The position numbers and the translations under genes are program-made. Source: G963668605 sp963793625 (GTDB lineage Bacteria > Acidobacteriota > Terriglobia > Bryobacterales > Bryobacteraceae). Taken from it: 64,000 nt of DNA. Below the pieces are notes generated by a model. It saw only the letters and a list, made by a program, of their open reading frames with translations, ran no database searches and was not told the origin of the DNA. The DNA lies in the NCBI GenBank assembly GCA_963793625.1, contig CAWCAT010000011.1, positions 372,001 to 436,000 of the forward strand, read 5' to 3'. Shown here in pieces: positions 45,415-54,835 of this stretch (positions are counted from its first letter, which is position 1; every line of letters begins with the position of its first letter).

Positions 45415-48400
45415 GTGATCTTATCAATACGTCTTCTCGCCGTTTTGTTGCTTGGAATCAACTGCTTCGCGGCCGATCGGTCTGATCGTTACGCCGTGAT
45501 CCTGCAGGACGAGCCCGTTGCGGCTGTCGCTACAGTCAAGTCGAAGGCAGCCCTTGTCGATCATTCGCAACGCATCGCAGCGGCACAATCGTCCCTGCGC
45601 AGTGCACTGAAACAAAAGAAAGTCGTAGTAATCGATTCGGTTCAGACGTTGGCGAACGCGGTATTTGTGCATGCGGATGAGGCTCAGGCGCAGGCTTTGC
45701 GCCAACTTCCGGGCGTGGTGCGTGTTGAGAGAATGCGGCCAGTAAAGCGACTGATAAACCGCGCAATCGATCTGGTGAATGGCACGACAGCGTGGAATAC
45801 GCTCGGCGGACCCCAGAATGCAGGCTCGGGCATGAAGATCGCGATCCTCGATACAGGTATCGATCAGACTCACCCCGCCTTTCAGGACGCTTCGCTGAGC
45901 ATGCCGGCAGGTTTCCCAAAATGCAGTGGTGCTGAATGCAATTACACGAATTCCAAAGTGATCGCCGCGCGAAGCTACGTGCAGATGCTGGTGCTGGGAG
46001 ACGTGGCCGAGGATTCGCGTCCTGACGATCTGTCGCCGCGCGATCGTGTAGGTCATGGCACGGCCGCAGCCTCCGTCGCGGCCGGCAACGTGCACAATGC
46101 TCCGCTGGCGCGCTTTGGCGGAGTCGCACCAAAGGCGTACCTGGGCAACTACAAGATCTTTGGCTCACCTGGAGTGAATGATGTTACATTCTCCGACGTT
46201 GTGGTCAAAGCGCTGGAAGATGCCTACAACGACGGTATGGATGTTGCCAGTCTATCGCTTGGATTTTCAGCCGTCTGGGGGCCGAACGATCGTGGTCCGG
46301 TCTGCGGGAAGCCGAGCGGTGTACCGTGCGACCTTTTCGCTGATGCCATCGAAGTTGCGGCGCGGCGCATGACCGTCGTGGTTTCGGCTGGCAACGATGG
46401 TGATGTCGGCCTGCGCCTGCCCACGCTGAACTCCATTTATTCGCCCGGCACCGCCGCCTCGGCCATTACAGTTGGCGCAACCACCAATTCGCATGTGCTG
46501 TATTCGAGTGTGCGCATCGGCAACGGCGCACCATCGAACCTGCAGCGTATCGATGGCATCTTCGGCAGCGGTCCCAGCCTGACTGCGCCACTCACCGCCC
46601 CCGTTCGCGATGTCACCAGATTGGGAGATGACGGCAAGGCCTGCTCGGCGCTCGGCAACAACAATCTGGCTGGCACAATTGCATTAATTCAGCGCGGCGA
46701 TTGCGGATTTGCCGTTAAGATTAACAATGCACAAAAAGCCGGTGCAGTAGGCGTGATTATTTATCAGGTGCAGGGTTCGAATTTCCTGTTTCCCGGCACA
46801 GGGACTGCAATCGACCGGAATACCGATGGTGATGATCGGTTACGATGCCGCTACCGCTCTGCGGACCTTTATTGCGTCCAACGCCAACGCGACCGCAACA
46901 CTGGATCCGTCGATTGTCGAGCGTGACGCTGAGTCGGACACTGTTGCGTACTTCTCATCGCGCGGTCCATCCACCGGAGAGAACGCGATTAAGCCGGAGC
47001 TCGTAGCCGTCGGTACCGATCTTTACGTCGCTACCCAGAAATTTGATCCCAACGGCGATATGTTTGACACATCCGGCTACACGGGTGCACCCGGAGTCAA
47101 TGGCACCAGTTTTTCAGCGCCAATCGTGGCCGGCGCAGTCGCATTAGCCAAGCAACGCAATCCTGGAGCAACCCCGGCGCAACTGAAATCACTGGTGGTC
47201 AATACAGCCAATCCGGCGATCGGCGATTACAACGCAAGCGGTGCTCGGATCTCCGCCAGCGTGACCGCTATCGGAGCCGGCAAGCTGAATGCCAACGATG
47301 CGATTCGTTCGACGATTGCGGTGTCTCCGGCAACGCTCTCGTTCGGAGAAGTCTCACAAGGCACGCTTGCGCCACAACAGACGCTGGCTGTAACGAATCT
47401 GGGGACACAGATTGCCGGACTTACCCTGAGCATTGCCCAGACCACGCCGGATGGGGTTGGCAGCCTCGCGCTGAGTACAAACTCGCTGACAATCAATCCC
47501 GGTCAAAGCGCCACAGTAACGGTGCGGCTGAATGGCAATGTGCCACAGCCGGGTTCGTACGAGGGCGCACTCCGGATCACAGGCGGCACAACCGACATTC
47601 GAGTGCCGTATTTGTACCTGGTCGGCGACAGGCAACCCTACAGCATTGTTCCTTTGAGGAATTTCGACTTTGTGGGCGTGGCGAATGCCGAGTTAGGACG
47701 CCTTGTCTTCAAAGTGACCGACCGATTTGGCGTGCCCGTGGCCAATGTTCCCGTTCGCGTCAGGCCAGCCAATCTGGTTGGCGACGCCACCGAGACCACG
47801 GATAATCTGGGGATTGCTGACGCGCGTGTATTCCTTGCCAACACGTTGGGCGAGCAGTCTTTCACGGCCGATGCGGGGACAACGAACCCGCTTTCCACCA
47901 CTTTTGTCGGACGCGCGATTCTGCGTCCCGCTATTCAGGCCGGCGGCGTAGTGAACGCCGGCAGCGGAAGGGCGGGGGCCTGGCGCCAGGTTCCTACATT
48001 TCGATTTACGGAGCGGGGCTTGCGGAGGCAACACGCGTTTCCTCCACGGCGAGCCTGCCGCTGTCGCTTGCGGGAGTCAGCGTCAGCTTCGATGTGCCGG
48101 CGCGCGGGCTAAATGTTCCAGGGCGCCTGCATTTTGTGAGTCCGGGACAGATCAACGTGCAGATTCCGTGGGAGTTTGAAGGTCTCAACAACGTCGCCAT
48201 GAAAGTCAGCCTTGGAGATTTCTCGAGTGCTGTTTATGACGTACAGCTCGCCACCACTTCGCCAGCCGCATTCGAGCGCAATGACGCGAGCGGCCGCCTG
48301 ATGGCTGCTGTAGTCGATCCCACCCTCGGCGTAGTAGAAACAGGCAATCCGACGCCCAAAGGCAGCACCGTCCAAATTTACTGCAACGGAATGGGCCCGG

Positions 48401-48645
48401 TTGATACTCCTCAATCCAGCGGAGAACCGTCATCCACACAAAGTCTCTCACGTACGCGGGACCTTCCTACGGTCACGATCGGCGGCCGCCCGGCGACAGT
48501 GCAGTTCAGCGGTCTGGCGCCCGGTTTTGTCGGGCTGTATCAGGTGAACGTTGACGTCCCTCAGGACGCACCTTCCGGCGCGCAGCCGGTTGTAATCACC
48601 ATCAGGGGAGTGGAATCGAAACCCGCAATTCTGCCGATACAATAA
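45415..48645 (+). CDS. Subtilase (S8) with PA insert, Ig-like domain and TIGR03437 end (two frameshifts)
   Basis: From a GTG at 45415: signal peptide (LLAVLLLGINCFA), inhibitor-like propeptide (DRYAVILQDEPVAAVATVKS), catalytic Asp in MKIAILDTGID, His in DRVGHGTAAASVAAG, oxyanion Asn region VVSAGNDGDVG, a PA-domain insert (TIALIQRGDCGFAVKINNAQ), and Ser in GVNGTSFSAPIVAGAVALA. A frame change near 46840 lies inside the PA insert. After the protease come an Ig-like segment (VSPATLSFGEVSQGTLAPQQ) and, after a second change near 47975, a TIGR03437 domain (VNVPGRLHFVSPGQINVQIP-like, CNGMGPVDTPQSSG). Joined length is about 1075 residues. A secreted peptidase; divergent from PSD1. Confidence 0.85.
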
Positions 48646-48673
48646 TAGAAGAAGGCAATCTCGCACCGGAATT

Positions 48674-51082
48674 ATGAAGCACCTCTGTATCCTGTTGTTT
48701 GCACTGCCGATGTTTGCTCAGATCGTACCTGACCGGTACGTGGTCGAGTTGATCGGCGAACCAGCAATCACGGTCGCCGCACGCGGCCCCAAATTATTGC
48801 GTCAAGGCGCTATGCGCACCCGTCGATCTGAGTTGCGCTCGGAACACGCAGCGGCTGCGCGGCAGGTTGAAGCTCAGGGCGCAGAGATACTCGGAACGGT
48901 CGATACGGTCGCGAACGCGCTGCTGGTCCACATTCCGGATGCTGACGCAGCGCGTTTGTCGTCGATTCCCGGCGTTGTGCGTGTGCATCGTGTTTGGATG
49001 GCTCATACGCTGCTCGATCAGGCCGTCGTGGTGAACCGGATTACCGACGCATGGAACGCGCTGGGCGGCCCGGAAAACGCAGGCGCAGGCGTCAAGATCG
49101 GCATTCTGGATACGGGAATCGACCCGGACCATCCCGGTTTTCAGGATCCGTTGCTGGCGATGCCTCCGGGCTATCCGCTTCCGGCGAGGCAAGACCGGCT
49201 GGGTTCGAAGGCAAGAACAAAATTATCGTTGCGCGCAGCTATGGCTCGATTACCCGCTTCGGGGCGACAGACACAGGTCCGCGCGACACAACGGACACGG
49301 CACAGCGGTCGCAATGGCTGCGGCCGGCGTCCGCAATTCCGCGCCGCTGGCAACGATCTCCGGCGCCGCGCCAAAAGCATGGCTGGGCGTTTACAAGCTC
49401 TCACAAGGGAGTTCCGACTCGTTCACCACGGACGCTGTGTTGAAAGCGCTCGATGACGCCGTGGCCGACGGCATGGATATTGTGAATCTGAGCCTCGGAA
49501 TTTCGGCGCCGCTGCGCTTCGATGCCGATCCTTTCGTCGATGCCGTCGAGCGGATTTCCGCCGCCGGGGTAATCGTCGTTGCGCCGCAGGCAATGAAGGT
49601 CCGCTGCTCAAATCGATGAGTTCGCCGGCCACAGCGCCATCGGCTGTCGCTGTCGGAGCGAACTTCAACGATCGTTTCTTCGCCACGGGCGTGAAAGTCG
49701 CGGATGGTCCACAGTACGTCAGTTTCCCGGCCGACGGCGCCTGGCCTACCACGGCCTTCAGCGGACCGCTGCTCGATGTCGCCGCGCTGGACACCACTGG
49801 ATTCGCCTGCGATGCACTTCCGCCAGGCAGCTTGAGCGGGAGGTCGCGCTGATATTGCGCGGCGACTGTCTGTTCTCGGCGAAACTGAACAACGCCGAGC
49901 AGGCCGGCGCGATCGCCGCAGTGATTTACACCGATGCGCCAGGCCGGACCTGCTGGAAGTACAGCAATTCAGCACGGGATCTGCAACACTGCCCGTACAA
50001 TTCTTGAGCTACTGCCGATGGGTCGGATCTGAAGAACAGGGTAGCCAGAAGTGACGCTTGACGGTCGCGCTTGAACCCGGTCCCGTGAATATTCCCGTAG
50101 ATCCCTTCAGGTGGCTTCATTTTCCAGCGCGGGACCAGCGCCGGATGATCACATCAAGCCGGATCTGATGGCGGTAGGGTCGCTCTTCTACACAGCCGCT
50201 CAAAAATCAAACCCGCTTGGTCGGTTTACGATCCGAGCGGCTTCATGTTACTGGATGGCACCAGTTTCTCGTCGCCGCTGGTCGCTGGATCTTTCGCGCT
50301 CCTCAAGAGCGCGCGCCCCGGGCTGACGGCGGCGCAGTACCGTTCCCTGATCATCAACAGCGCCGCACCGTTCCTGATCCGAATAAGCCGGCACCGGTGC
50401 AACGCGGGGGAGCCGGGACTGCTGGATGTTGGCGCATCGCTTCGCAATACCGCGGCGGCAACGCCCACCTCGCTGAGTTTCGGGGTGGGGTAGGCGAGAC
50501 GTGGTTGGCCGCTCGCGCGAGTTGTGGATCACGAACATTGGCGCTCAACCGGACGTGTTCTCGGTAGCGGTGGTCCCGTACACAGCGGGCCCCACGCCGT
50601 TGCGTAGATACAAACACATTTTCGCTGGCGGGTGGAGCAGCACAGAAGCTCAACGTATCATTCAGTGACGTGGCGCAACCGAAGGCGAATACCAGGGCTT
50701 TCTCGTTGTTAAAAGTACGCAATCCGAAGTTGCCGTGCGGGTGCCTTACTGGTACGCCGTGAGCATTGGAAAGCCGAAGAACATACGAATCATTGAGAGT
50801 GAAACAACGGGCACGCCCGGAGCTCTCGTGCAGGGCGCCGCGATTTTTCCAGGTGACGGACATTTCAGGGGTCGGATTGGCTAATGCCGACGCCGAAGGT
50901 GACGTGCTTGAAGGCAATGGGACCGTTCGTCGAGATCATTTCCGATGATGAAGAGGTGCCGGGAGCTTTCGTCGCGGATGTTCGTCTGGGGACGAACGCC
51001 GGGCAATAATACGTTCCGAATCGAGGCCGGGAACGGCAACGACCACTTTCACCATCCGGGGTACTTCGAAGCCGTGCCGTAA
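48674..51082 (+). pseudogene. Second subtilase, paralogue of the preceding gene, broken by ten or more indels
   Basis: Same plan as its neighbour: signal peptide MKHLCILLFALPMFAQ, propeptide PDRYVVELIGEPAITVA, Asp in VKIGILDTGIDPDHPG, His in GHGTAVAMAAAG (near 49300), AWLGVYKLSQGSSDSFTTDA, PA insert LILRGDCLFSAKLNNAEQAG (near 49855), Ser in DGTSFSSPLVAGSFALLK (near 50250), an Ig-like segment (SLSFGVG, VPYWYAVSIGKPKNIRI), and an end GNNTFRIEAGNGNDHFHHPG stopping at 51082. Breaks lie near 49190, 49290, 49590, 49840, 49940, 50050, 50210, 50385, 50495 and several after. It lacks the TIGR03437 tail. All three catalytic residues survive in their pieces, so decay is recent or the indels are technical. 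Confidence 0.72.
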
Positions 51083-51126
51083 ACAGGCCTATGAACGTGG
51101 ACAGGAAATCTGTTAGCATCGAGGAG

Positions 51127-51213
51127 ATGCAGACTCAGGGAGGACTATACCCTTTGCCGACCGGCAAAGACGAATACTCCCTCAACAAGCAGTATCAACA
51201 GGGGCTAATCTAA
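51127..51213 (+). CDS. Putative 28-residue upstream ORF before infC
   Basis: ATG 51127 to TAA 51213 encodes MQTQGGLYPLPTGKDEYSLN plus KQYQQGLI. GAGGAG sits immediately before the ATG, rather close for a ribosome site. The stop is 8 bp before the infC ATG, which itself has no good Shine-Dalgarno, so translational coupling is conceivable. It may also be chance. Confidence 0.3.
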   Translation: MQTQGGLYPLPTGKDEYSLNKQYQQGLI

Positions 51214-51221
51214 ACGAATCA

Positions 51222-51830
51222 ATGTTTCCACCGAGAAATTACCCTCCTCGCAGACCCAGAATCAGGGAAAACGTAAACGAGGCAATTCGCGTCCGCGAAG
51301 TGCGCGCCGTGTTCCCAGACGGCAGTGTCGAAATCATGGCCACCCCGGCAGCAGTCCGCAAGGCGCAGGAAATGGGACTAGATCTCATTCTCATCGCGCC
51401 GACCGCGGAACCGCCCGTCGCGAAAGCGATGGATTACGGCCAGTGGCAGTATGAGAACAAGAAGAAGCAGAACGAGGCCAAGAAGAAGCAGCACATCATC
51501 CAGGTGAAGGAAATCAAATTCCGGCCGAACACGGATGACCACGACTACGACTTCAAGAAGAACCACGCAATCCGCTTCCTGCAGGAAGGAAATCGCGTAA
51601 AGGCCGTCGTCCAGTTCCGCGGGCGCGAAATCGCGCATACGGATCTTGGCAAAAAGCTTCTGCTCCGTTTCGCCGCGGATCTGGCTTCAGTGGGCCAGGT
51701 GGAAGCGCAGCCAAGACTGGAAGGCCGCAACGCGCACGTGCTGATCAGTCCTGTGAAGGGACAAGACAAGCCGAAAGAAAAGGCAGCTGGCGCACCGCCG
51801 GCGACTGTTCCGCCGGCTGCAGCACAATGA
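51222..51830 (+). CDS. infC: Translation initiation factor IF-3
   Basis: 202 residues. N domain RENVNEAIRVREVRAVFPDG, then AAVRKAQEMGLDLILIAPTA and EPPVAKAMDYGQWQYENKKK linker, C domain KEIKFRPNTDDHDYDFKKNH, AIRFLQEGNRVKAVVQFRGR and HTDLGKKLLLRFAADLASVG. A Lys/Ala/Pro-rich tail (KPKEKAAGAPPATVPPAAAQ) extends beyond the usual end. IF-3 binds the 30S subunit and checks start-codon pairing. The usual neighbours rpmI and rplT are not downstream, where a convergent HNH gene follows. Frame is clean. Confidence 0.97.
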   Translation: MFPPRNYPPRRPRIRENVNEAIRVREVRAVFPDGSVEIMATPAAVRKAQEMGLDLILIAPTAEPPVAKAMDYGQWQYENKKKQNEAKKKQHIIQVKEIKFRPNTDDHDYDFKKNHAIRFLQEGNRVKAVVQFRGREIAHTDLGKKLLLRFAADLASVGQVEAQPRLEGRNAHVLISPVKGQDKPKEKAAGAPPATVPPAAAQ

Positions 51831-51868
51831 GTCCTTGAGTCATCGGGTCATTGAGTCACTGATTCAAT
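51829..51868. repeat. Five tandem 8-bp units after infC
   Basis: Starting inside the infC stop: GAGTCCTT, GAGTCATC, GGGTCATT, GAGTCACT, GATTCAAT (51829-51868). Each follows the consensus GAGTCATT with one to three changes. It fills the gap between convergent infC and HNH genes. No hairpin of terminator type was seen. Confidence 0.6.
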
Positions 51869-51875
51869 GGCCCGC

Positions 51876-52402
51876 TCAATAAAACAGATATTTTCTCCAC
51901 TGCGCGTCGCTCTTAGCCAGCAGCCGCATCAGGTGTCGACTGGTGTGCAGGCTGAAAGGCCGCGGCGCCGCACCAGCTTCAACCCAGCTTCCTCCGGAGT
52001 GCGACTGCCCTTCTTGTTGTTGCAGTGATGGCAGCACGCCACTAAATTCTCCCAGCTGGAATCGCCGCCTCGCGAACGCGGAATCACGTGGTCCAGCGTC
52101 ATGTCGGAAGCCGGAAATGTCTTCTGGCAATACTGGCAGGTGTAGCGATCCCGCATCAGGATGTTCTTGCGCGAGAGTGATCGTGATTGATGCGGAATGC
52201 GCCTGTACTCCAGCAGGCGAATCACCGAGGGCAGATTCAAGGAGTGCCGTGCGGAGTGCACATACGCGGACGCATGTTCTTCCGCGGAAGCGACTCCCTT
52301 CAGCACCAGCACGAGTGCACGGCGAGCGGCACAGACGTTAATCGGCTCGTAACTCGCGTTGAGCACCAGGACGGGTTGATGCATTCGATCCAGAGTTGGC
52401 AT
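51876..52402 (-). CDS. HNH endonuclease family protein (one frameshift near the C terminus)
   Basis: ATG 52402 follows the comF stop with no gap. The core reads HQPVLVLNASYEPINVCAAR, then RDRYTCQYCQKTFPASDMTL (C-x-x-C zinc ribbon) and DHVIPRSRGGDSSWENLVAC with CHHCNNKKGSRTPEEAGLKL, the H-N-H site and second C-x-x-C. A frame change near 51965 leads to FSLHTSRHLMRLLAKSDAQW and the stop at 51876, the usual family ending. About 175 residues joined. This small stand-alone HNH group is widespread in Acidobacteria; its cellular role is not established. Confidence 0.82.
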
Positions 52403-53185
52403 CTACGAAGCTCCCACTAAAATTTCCGGGCCACGACTAAGCGCAGGTCCGGCCAAGGAGTTCCAGCGCCGATCAACGCGAGCGAGTGTAATGACGGAGA
52501 CGTGGCTGGCGCCGGCCTTTTTTATGACCGTTGCGCACGCCGCAGCCGTGGCTCCGGTGGTCATGACATCATCCACCAGCAGCACACGCCGTCCCTGCAG
52601 CAATTCCTTTCGCTTAACCGCGAAAGCCCCGGACAGATTCGTCCGGCGTTTAGCATTGCTGAGCCCCGCCTGTGGCGGAGTCGCCTTCACCCTTTTCACC
52701 GCTTGCACGACCGGAACGGCAGATCGCCTGGATAACTCGCGAGCCAGCAGGTCGGCCTGGTTAAAGCCTCGCTGCCAGCGGCGCAACCAATGCATCGGCA
52801 TGGGCACGATGCAATCGAAGCGCTGCTCTTTGGGCAGGGCCAGCGCGAGCCGGCTTCCCAAAGGACTCGCCAATGTGGCGATTTTGCCGTACTTGAACAA
52901 ATGGATCAATTCCCTCAGAGTCCCTTCGTAGCCGCCATAGCAGTATGCGGCATCGAAACCCCGGAATCCCAAACGACACATTGCGCAGCGCCCATCCCGG
53001 TCGAGAGGGGCAGCATTCACGAATGGCGTCCGGCAACTTTCGCAGAAGAATTCAGCTTCCAGCGGCTTTATGGACGCAAAACAACCTGGACAAACTGGGG
53101 TTCGGGAGACAACCCCGAGCGGTGCCTTGCAAATCCGGCAATCGTCGGGGAACAGGAGGGAGAAACAGTCAGAGAGGATCTTTAC
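52403..53185 (-). CDS. comF: ComF-family phosphoribosyltransferase-like protein, start uncertain
   Basis: The clear part (from a GTG at 53020) has HWLRRWQRGFNQADLLAREL, VKATPPQAGLSNAKRRTNLS and RRVLLVDDVMTTGATAAACA, the PRPP-loop of ComF/GntX. In the same frame upstream are CRICKAPLGVVSRTPVCPGC and FFCESCRTPF, the N-terminal zinc-ribbon cysteines of true ComF proteins, so the gene begins earlier, about 53185 (ILSDCFSLLFPDDCRICKAP). No ATG, GTG or TTG lies there, so an indel or an unusual start is likely. ComF takes part in DNA uptake in naturally competent bacteria; its role elsewhere is unclear. Followed without gap by the HNH gene. Confidence 0.82.
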   Translation of the reverse strand, partial: VKILSDCFSLLFPDDCRICKAPLGVVSRTPVCPGCFASIKPLEAEFFCESCRTPFVNAAPLDRDGRCAMCRLGFRGFDAAYCYGGYEGTLRELIHLFKYGKIATLASPLGSRLALALPKEQRFDCIVPMPMHWLRRWQRGFNQADLLARELSRRSAVPVVQAVKRVKATPPQAGLSNAKRRTNLSGAFAVKRKELLQGRRVLLVDDVMTTGATAAACATVIKKAGASHVSVITLARVDRRWNSLAGPALSRGPEILVGAS

Positions 53186-53378
53186 CGCGAAGGTTCTAAC
53201 GGCAACCGAGGAACCCGATGTGGAATGACTACTACTGGGGAAGATCCACCTCCACCAAATATCTAGTGTACACCAAAGCAGAGAACGCTATGGAATCCGC
53301 TTTCTGCAACGGTCTGCAGAAATCCTCACTCTGGAGTATTCTGTTATTTAGTGCGATGGAACAACATTTTTCTCGGGC

Positions 53379-53421
53379 ATGTTCCGAACATCCCGGATAG
53401 AAATTGTGATGTTCCGCACAT
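53379..53421. promoter_or_regulatory. Two inverted-repeat operator-like sites upstream of the HPt gene
   Basis: ATGTTCCGAACAT (53379-53391) is a perfect inverted repeat around one base (ATGTTC-C-GAACAT). ATGTTCCGCACAT (53409-53421) repeats it with one change, exactly 30 bp further, i.e. about three helical turns, on the same face. The second ends 45 bp before the HPt start. A related half site (GGAACAACAT) lies at 53357-53366. The arrangement suggests a dimeric regulator binding cooperatively; which one is unknown. Confidence 0.45.
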
Positions 53422-53466
53422 TTGGAGCAAGTTGTCCTAAGCAATCCGGGGCAATCTGCCGAACTT

Positions 53467-53889
53467 ATGTCTGTGAGCGAACACCAACTTGAGCTGCCCA
53501 GGGCAAATCAGTGCCGGACTGAAGGCTTCGGCAATCAGCTCGCCAACCTGAACAGAGCCGTCGCGCTCGAGAGAGTTGGTGGGGATTTCGAATTGCTGCA
53601 GGAAATCGCTAAACTTTTTCTGGAGCACTCCCCGGAACTAATCCTTGAAATGCGCACAGCCATCGAGAGCGGAAACGCCAAAGCGCTCGAACATGCGGCC
53701 CACAGTCTTAAGGGTTCCGTTGGAAACTTCGGCGCGGATGCCTGTTACGAAGCCGCGTATCAGCTTGAGCGTCTGGCCCGCAAAGGTGACCTCTCCGCCG
53801 CCGCTCCCGCCTACCTTCGTCTGGAACACGAGGTTGCGCTCCTGCAGCCTGCACTTGCCGCGTTGGGCAACGAAGTGGCGTCCAACTAA
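53467..53889 (+). CDS. HPt-domain histidine phosphotransfer protein
   Basis: 140 residues from ATG 53467. After a short polar N terminus comes an Hpt helical bundle: VALERVGGDFELLQEIAKLF, EMRTAIESGNAKALEHAAHS then LKGSVGNFGADACYEAAYQL. His79 in A-H-S-L-K-G is the phosphorylated residue. Such proteins pass phosphate between a hybrid kinase and a response regulator; no kinase or regulator gene is beside it. It is preceded by the paired operator-like sites. mqnD follows after 64 bp. Confidence 0.88.
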   Translation: MSVSEHQLELPRANQCRTEGFGNQLANLNRAVALERVGGDFELLQEIAKLFLEHSPELILEMRTAIESGNAKALEHAAHSLKGSVGNFGADACYEAAYQLERLARKGDLSAAAPAYLRLEHEVALLQPALAALGNEVASN

Positions 53890-53953
53890 TCGGGCCGACC
53901 CTAGCGTTCCGGGCGTCTCCATCTGCTATAGTGTGAAAGTCCGTATTCCCGTT

Positions 53954-54799
53954 ATGACACCAACTGCAGTTACCGATATCGTATGCGCCCACAGTCCTGA
54001 TTCTGATGACGCTTTCATGTTTTACGGCTTGGCCACGCGGAAAATCAGGTCGCGAATCGTTACTTTTCGCCATGTGCTTGAAGACATTCAGAGTCTCAAC
54101 CGCAAGGCGATGAATGGCGACTACGAACTAACTGCAATTTCCTATCACGCTTACCCGTATGTCGCGGATAAATATCAGCTGATGGCTTCAGGATCGAGCG
54201 TCGGCGACGGCTACGGGCCCGTCCTGACCGCGCTGCATCCGTATTCCGCAGAAGACATCAAGGGTAAGAAGATCGCGATTCCAGGCAAGATGACCACCGC
54301 CTATCTGGCGCTGCGCTTATTCGAACCGGATTTCGAAGCTGTTGAAGTTCCGTTCGACAAGATTCTCGATGCTGTGCGCGAGCACACTGTTGATGCCGGT
54401 CTAGTAATTCACGAAGCGCAGCTCACGTATGCCAAGGGTGGTTTCCACAGCGTCGTCGACCTGGGCCGCTGGTGGAAGAAAAAGTACAACCTTCCACTGC
54501 CGCTCGGCGCAAACGCGCTACGCCGTGGCATGACGGCCGAATTGCAATCCGAGTGCTGCCGCCTGATGAAAGACAGCATCCAGTACGCGCTCGACAATCA
54601 CGAAGAGGCTTTGAATTACGCGCTGCAGTTTGCGCGCGATCTCGATGCCGGCCTTGCCGAAAAATTCGTCGGTATGTACGTGAATCATCACACTGTCGAT
54701 TGCGGCGATCAGGTGCCGAAGGCCGCACAGAAGCTGCTCGACATGGGCTTTGAAGCGGGCATCATTCCGAATCGCGTCGAAGTCGAATTCATTCGCTAA
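53954..54799 (+). CDS. mqnD: 1,4-dihydroxy-6-naphthoate synthase (futalosine menaquinone pathway)
   Basis: 281 residues from ATG 53954. Periplasmic-binding-like fold with family blocks CAHSPDSDDAFMFYGLATRK, HVLEDIQSLNRKAMNGDYEL, TAISYHAYPYVADKYQLMAS, SSVGDGYGPVLTA and VIHEAQLTYAKGGFHSVVDL. MqnD converts cyclic de-hypoxanthine futalosine to 1,4-dihydroxy-6-naphthoate in menaquinone biosynthesis. Its presence indicates the futalosine route, as expected for Acidobacteria. Other mqn genes are not in the window. Clean frame. Confidence 0.92.
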   Translation: MTPTAVTDIVCAHSPDSDDAFMFYGLATRKIRSRIVTFRHVLEDIQSLNRKAMNGDYELTAISYHAYPYVADKYQLMASGSSVGDGYGPVLTALHPYSAEDIKGKKIAIPGKMTTAYLALRLFEPDFEAVEVPFDKILDAVREHTVDAGLVIHEAQLTYAKGGFHSVVDLGRWWKKKYNLPLPLGANALRRGMTAELQSECCRLMKDSIQYALDNHEEALNYALQFARDLDAGLAEKFVGMYVNHHTVDCGDQVPKAAQKLLDMGFEAGIIPNRVEVEFIR

Positions 54800-54835
54800 G
54801 AACAGCCGCCGCCCCGCTCCTGTATTCTGGAAGGT

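Noticed and set aside
53379..53391. LexA/SOS box
   Set aside because: The known GAAC-N4-GTTC box has opposite half-site orientation and four spacer bases; here the halves are GTTC-N-GAAC.
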